64,000 nt of DNA from Jiangella muralis (GTDB taxonomy: Bacteria > Actinomycetota > Actinomycetes > Jiangellales > Jiangellaceae), in contig NZ_LFXL01000010.1 in NCBI RefSeq assembly GCF_001270745.1, positions 372,001 to 436,000 of the forward strand. The letters run 5' to 3'. A program made the translations under genes and the position numbers. Positions 60,670 through 64,000 of this stretch are shown piece by piece. Within the stretch, counting starts at the first letter, position 1. Every line of letters starts with the position of its first letter. The notes below the pieces were generated by a model. The model was not told the DNA's origin. It made no database searches and saw only the letters and a program-made list of their open reading frames with translations.

Positions 60670-61260
60670 TCAGACCGTCTGCAGCCAGGCGACGGTGCCG
60701 TTGATGACGACGTTGCTGCGGCCGGGCGCGGCGGGCGCACTGGCACCGGACGTGCCGGCGGTGAGCGCCCGCAGGACCACGCTGCCGCTGGCGATGCTGA
60801 CCCGGTCGCCGACGACGTACGCGGTCGTCGCGGCCCACGCCGACGGGGTCGACGGGTCGACCAGGGTGGGACGGCCGGAGACGCCCAGGGTGACTGAGCC
60901 GACGGGCACAGCCTGGCCGACGCCACCGATCGGGCCGGAGACCAGGGTGACCTCGGCCTCGAACGTGGGGCCGACGCCGGACTGCGGCTTGAACGTCATG
61001 TCGACCTTCGTGCCCGCGTTCGCGAACAGGTACCGCGAGAGGCTGTCGGGCGTGACCCAGTCCTGGACCGTCTCGACAACGACCGTCCAGGTCTCCGTGC
61101 TGACGTCGGTGAACACGGCGTTCGGCGTGAGGCCCCGCCACTCGACGGTGGCGGCGGTCGGCGTGAACGTGACGCCGCTGACGTGCGCTTCGTAGTTGTC
61201 GGTCGCGATGCTCAGGAGCGTGTCCTTGAGCACGATCGGGGCGACGGCGATCTGAGCCAT
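60670..61260 (-). CDS. Phage major tail tube protein
   Basis: A 196-residue beta-rich protein (TNYEAHVSGVTFTPTAATVEWRGLTPNAVFTDVS-type strands), typical of the tail tube. Residues about 140-196 form a small extra beta domain (PSAWAATTAYVVGDRVSIASGSVVLRALTAGTSG), a carbohydrate-binding-like add-on often seen on tube surfaces. ATG overlaps the preceding stop. Confidence 0.8.
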   Translation of the reverse strand: MAQIAVAPIVLKDTLLSIATDNYEAHVSGVTFTPTAATVEWRGLTPNAVFTDVSTETWTVVVETVQDWVTPDSLSRYLFANAGTKVDMTFKPQSGVGPTFEAEVTLVSGPIGGVGQAVPVGSVTLGVSGRPTLVDPSTPSAWAATTAYVVGDRVSIASGSVVLRALTAGTSGASAPAAPGRSNVVINGTVAWLQTV

Positions 61261-61658
61261 CAGGGACTCTCCTCTGTCTCCTTGGTGCTGATGCACCAGG
61301 CTGCGATGGTGTAGCCGGGGTACTGCTGGTCACCGGCCACGCCGCGTTCAGCCCGCGTCCACGTCAGGCCGGTGAAGTCGGGGTCGGTGTCGATGGCCTC
61401 CAGCACCTCGTTCAGTGCCGTGTCCAGCGCGACGTCCGCCTTGGCCGGGTCGCTGATGCTCGTCATCACGTCGATGGCGAGCTCGTGGCGGCGGGCGCCC
61501 TGCGCGTTCGGTGCTGGCTCGGCGATGGTCCGGTACACCGACACGAACGTCTTGCCGGGCTCCGCGGCGTCGGGCGCCCACGAGTAGCCGCGGATGATGT
61601 ACGCGTCGGGCAGGGCGTCGTCGAGGACGTCGGCCGCCCACTTCTGGATCGAGGTCAC
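61260..61658 (-). CDS. Phage tail terminator-like protein
   Basis: A 132-residue protein (VTSIQKWAADVLDDALPDAYIIRGYSWAPDAAEPGKTFVSVYRT...) at the place of tail terminator proteins, just before the tube gene. GTG with GAGGAGGA before it fixes the start. Family only by position and size. Confidence 0.7.
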   Translation of the reverse strand: MTSIQKWAADVLDDALPDAYIIRGYSWAPDAAEPGKTFVSVYRTIAEPAPNAQGARRHELAIDVMTSISDPAKADVALDTALNEVLEAIDTDPDFTGLTWTRAERGVAGDQQYPGYTIAAWCISTKETEESP

Positions 61659-61996
61659 GACTCCTCCTCGACGACGACCCCGAACGACGGCACAGCGCGG
61701 TTCGGTCGCAGCAGCGACTTCACTGAGTCGGCGAGCGGGCGGACCCGGACGGCATAGTCGCCGTCGAACCCGAGGACGTCGCCGTCGCGCTGCGCGTTCG
61801 ACCAGGTCTCCCGGGCCTGCTGCACGACGGCCTGCTTGTACCGCGCCGGCACTGGCGCATCTACCGCCAGCGTCGGCGCGTACGCCTCGCAAAGCTCCTG
61901 CGAGACGTCGAGCAGGTGCTGCAGCAGGGCAGGCTCCATCTCCGCCGCGTCAGCCCAGATGAGCTGCGCGTCGTTGATGTCCGCCCACTCCGCCAT
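61655..61996 (-). CDS. Phage head-tail adaptor (gp6-like)
   Basis: A 113-residue helical protein: DINDAQLIWADAAEMEPALLQHLLDVSQELCEAYAP and YKQAVVQQARETWSNAQRDGD fit head-tail connector proteins of the gp6 type. Overlaps the next gene by four bases. Confidence 0.72.
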   Translation of the reverse strand: MAEWADINDAQLIWADAAEMEPALLQHLLDVSQELCEAYAPTLAVDAPVPARYKQAVVQQARETWSNAQRDGDVLGFDGDYAVRVRPLADSVKSLLRPNRAVPSFGVVVEEES

Positions 61997-61997
61997 G

Positions 61998-62168
61998 TCA
62001 GGCGTCCTCCCGCTTCGGCTTCGCCGCGGTCTTCTTCCCTGCCCGCTCGGGCTCGGGGTCGACCTGGCCGGCCCGTTCGGAGATCTCCACCCGGACCGCC
62101 GCCAGCTCGGCCATCAGCTCCCGCTCGTACGCGGCGAGCTCGGTGATGGTGCGTCGCTTCGCGGCCAT
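61998..62168 (-). CDS. Small prophage protein after capsid gene
   Basis: A 56-residue charged protein, helical start (RRTITELAAYERELMAELAAVRVEISERAG) and Lys-rich end (KKTAAKPKRED). Two bases after the capsid stop. Possibly a capsid-associated or connector-zone protein. Confidence 0.65.
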   Translation of the reverse strand: MAAKRRTITELAAYERELMAELAAVRVEISERAGQVDPEPERAGKKTAAKPKREDA

Positions 62169-62170
62169 GG

Positions 62171-64000
62171 CTAGGCAGCGTTCGCGGCGGCGAGGCTGTA
62201 CGCCTTGCGGTTCTGGACGTTCCCGTCGGCGCGCTCCCAGGCGATGTACTCGACCTCGCCGTTGGACGCTCGCGTCCACGGGTTGACGATGACGACCAGG
62301 TTGGACACCCGGCGGATCACGTACGCCTCGCGCAGGTCGCCGAGGACTCCCCACTTCGCCGAGAGCGTGTTGTGGTTGGGGAACGCCTGGTCGATGACGA
62401 CCGGGTAGCCGAGCAGGCTCCGGGCCGGGCGGCCACCGATGCCGGCCTCGGCAGCCTCCTGGATCAGCGGCCGGCCGTCGGAGCCGACCAGCGCACGGAT
62501 GGCCTGGAAGGTCGCCTTGTTGAACGCCCACTTCGCGTTCTGCTCGTAGGCCGGGTCCAGCGCGGTCTCGATGTCGAGCAGCTTCTGGTAGGTGAGCGCG
62601 TTGCCGGCGGCCAGGGTGACGTCGGCGGTGAGTCCGGCGCGGGCGATCCCGAACGGGAGCGTGGTGCCCGTCCCGGTCACCCAGTCGACGGCCTGCTTGC
62701 GGGCGATCCTCGTGCCGAGCGTCCGGGACACCAGGCCCGTGATGTCGAACGCGGAGTCCTGCAGCAGCTCCACGCTGACCCGCAGCGGGAGGTTGGCGCC
62801 GGCGCCCGCCGAGGTGTACTTGAACGCCTGGAGGTTCACGGTGCCGAACACGAGGTCGGTGCCGCTGGTGACCGCGGCGTGCTCGGCGGTGATGCCGCCC
62901 GTCGAGGCGGTGTCGTCCAGCGTCGGGAACTCGATGGTGTTGCCGGTCTCGGTGGTGAACGAGTCGACCTCCGGCGCGAGCCCGCCGAAGGACTTCTGCA
63001 CCTCGACCAGCTTCTGCAGGAAGCCGGGCGGGACGGTGTACCCGCCCTCGGCGTCCGGCGTGGTGCCCTGTGCGTTGGTGACCCGCAGGTCGGCGATGTC
63101 GGCGTTCGCCCGGCCGGTGCGCAGGTAGTTCTCGAACGCCTTCTCCAGGCCGTCGTCCTCGGGTGCGGGTGCCACGTGCACGGCCGCGGTGATGCTGTCG
63201 CGGGCCGGGGTCTCGTAGGCCGCCTGCCGCTGCTTGACCGCCTCGGTGCGCTTGTTCGCGAGCTCGACCTCGAGCGCCTCGTACCGCTTGACCTCTTCGT
63301 CGGTCAGCGAGCGACCCGACGCGTCGTCGATGATGGCCTTGAGGGCAGCCATGATCTCCGCGATGTCCATACCCTTTCCTCCCTGGGAGTGCGCCGTGGT
63401 GGCGCTCTGGCTGCCCCGGCGACGTGCCGGTGCAGGGGTCGTGGTGGCGGCGGCCACGGGGACCGCCAGCGGCGGCGTGGCGGCCGCGGGGGCGGCCGGC
63501 GTCACGGCGGCCGCGGTGTCGTTGGCGATCCGGTCGGCGAGCCCAGCAGCGACCGCCTCGGCGGACGAGTACCAGGTCTCGACCTTCATCGCCTCGCGCC
63601 AGGTCTCGACGTCGCCGCCGGCCCGGTCGGCGTAGACGGTGGCGATCGTGTCCGACAGGTCGTCGAGCAGCTGGGCCGCCTCGCGCATGTCGTCGGCGTT
63701 CCCGGCGACGAACATGGACGCGTCGTGGATCATGAGCTTGGCTGGCTTCTCGATGACGATGGTGTCACCGGCCATGGCCACGAAGCTGGCCGCGCTGGCG
63801 GCGACCCCGTCGATGTACACGTCCACCGTGGCGGCGTGGTTCAGCAGCGCCGCGTGGATGGCGATGCCGTCCCACACCAGCCCGCCCGGGGAGTTGATGT
63901 GCAGGTCGAGGTTCGGCGCGGTGATGGTCCGCAGCGCCCGGGCGAACGCTGCGGCGGTGACGTCGTCGTCGCCCCAGTAGTCGCCGATCGCGCCGTAGAT
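62171..64000 (-). CDS. ClpP-type prohead protease fused to HK97-type major capsid protein (5' end off window)
   Basis: One open frame runs from the window edge to the capsid stop. The N-terminal part is an S14 ClpP-like protease (HINSPGGLVWDGIAI, nucleophile Ser in GVAASAASFVAMAG, His in AKLMIHDAS). An Ala/Pro/Thr linker of about 40 residues follows, then the capsid: helical scaffold-like delta region from MDIAEIMAALK, and the HK97 fold (EGGYTVPPGFLQKLVEVQKSFGGLAPEVDSF to the end). The protease should cut at the delta region during head maturation. A strong ribosome site inside the frame (see separate entry) could also make capsid alone, 399 residues. Confidence 0.88.
   Translation of the reverse strand: MYGAIGDYWGDDDVTAAAFARALRTITAPNLDLHINSPGGLVWDGIAIHAALLNHAATVDVYIDGVAASAASFVAMAGDTIVIEKPAKLMIHDASMFVAGNADDMREAAQLLDDLSDTIATVYADRAGGDVETWREAMKVETWYSSAEAVAAGLADRIANDTAAAVTPAAPAAATPPLAVPVAAATTTPAPARRRGSQSATTAHSQGGKGMDIAEIMAALKAIIDDASGRSLTDEEVKRYEALEVELANKRTEAVKQRQAAYETPARDSITAAVHVAPAPEDDGLEKAFENYLRTGRANADIADLRVTNAQGTTPDAEGGYTVPPGFLQKLVEVQKSFGGLAPEVDSFTTETGNTIEFPTLDDTASTGGITAEHAAVTSGTDLVFGTVNLQAFKYTSAGAGANLPLRVSVELLQDSAFDITGLVSRTLGTRIARKQAVDWVTGTGTTLPFGIARAGLTADVTLAAGNALTYQKLLDIETALDPAYEQNAKWAFNKATFQAIRALVGSDGRPLIQEAAEAGIGGRPARSLLGYPVVIDQAFPNHNTLSAKWGVLGDLREAYVIRRVSNLVVIVNPWTRASNGEVEYIAWERADGNVQNRKAYSLAAANAA
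63368..63390 (-). promoter_or_regulatory. Internal ribosome binding site for separate capsid translation
   Basis: GGGAGGAAAGGGT stands directly before an in-frame ATG (63370), starting MDIAEIM. This would let ribosomes make capsid in excess over the protease-capsid fusion from the same message. Confidence 0.65.

Larger units (their letters stand above)
53040..64000. mobile_element. Siphovirus-type prophage, left part (continues past window)
   Basis: Late genes in the conserved order protease-capsid, connectors, major tail protein, tape measure, tail tip proteins and holin-like protein read leftwards. Small coupled genes next to the junction read rightwards. Long-tailed phage is inferred from the tape measure. 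Integrase, terminase, portal and lysin are absent from this part. Confidence 0.9.

Noticed and set aside
60163-61260. Search for a -1 frameshift tail chaperone pair after the tube gene
   Set aside because: The following frame starts independently with its own ATG three bases after the stop and no slippery sequence was seen.

Overview
The window is GC-rich DNA (codon third positions mostly G or C, many GTG starts) from an actinobacterium. The order phoH-ybeY-corC-cytidine-deaminase-like, a CIRCE-controlled hrcA-dnaJ-rsmE block, hemW, lepA, rpsT, holA and comEC-comEA is typical of high-GC Gram-positives. The LCP protein, SigE-type sigma factor and DUF3097 gene agree with this. The genus cannot be fixed from sequence alone; the carbohydrate locus would suit a soil or plant-associated filamentous actinomycete.

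Layout. Positions 1-10567 hold housekeeping genes read mostly leftwards: a zinc-ribbon membrane protein (cut by the window edge), the tightly overlapping phoH/ybeY/corC/cdd-like operon, a HIT protein, a rightward insert (LCP cell-wall ligase, sigma factor plus GerMN lipoprotein-like partner), then rsmE-dnaJ-hrcA ending in a clear CIRCE operator. Positions 10568-11451 are non-coding and carry an imperfect inverted repeat family. Next come a TetR regulator with tandem operator palindromes and a 14-TM DHA2 drug-efflux pump, DUF3097, hemW, an acyl-CoA ligase, a GT4 glycosyltransferase and two small unknown proteins.

Positions 20714-42223 form one leftward carbohydrate-uptake and degradation locus of 13 genes. 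It encodes an Opp/Dpp-type ABC importer (binding lipoprotein, two permeases, two ATPases), a LacI regulator, GH3, GH5 (secreted), GH2, a secreted DUF6351 alpha/beta-hydrolase, two different FAD-dependent oxidoreductases and a protein of unknown function. Two copies of a TACGTATGA element sit upstream of the importer and are candidate LacI operators. The secreted enzymes probably cut an acylated or otherwise decorated plant glycan or glycoside, the importer brings in oligomers, and the cytosolic GH2, GH3 and oxidoreductases finish them.

Positions 42338-52212 return to core genes: a Nudix-like protein with a degenerate box, lepA, a ribbon-helix-helix plus PemK/MazF-like module behind a perfect 14-bp palindrome, rpsT, holA, comEC and comEA. 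ComEC and ComEA carry low-complexity insertions, including an Ala-Asp-Arg minisatellite in ComEA.

From about 53040 to the end lies the left part of a siphovirus-type prophage that appears to interrupt a VOC (glyoxalase-like) gene. A chain of eight very small, translationally coupled genes reads rightwards next to the junction. The late genes read leftwards from the window edge: ClpP-type protease fused to an HK97 capsid, head-tail connectors, major tail protein, tape measure, baseplate-like proteins and a holin-like membrane protein. Portal, terminase, lysin and integrase are not in the window. I found no tRNA, rRNA or CRISPR array.
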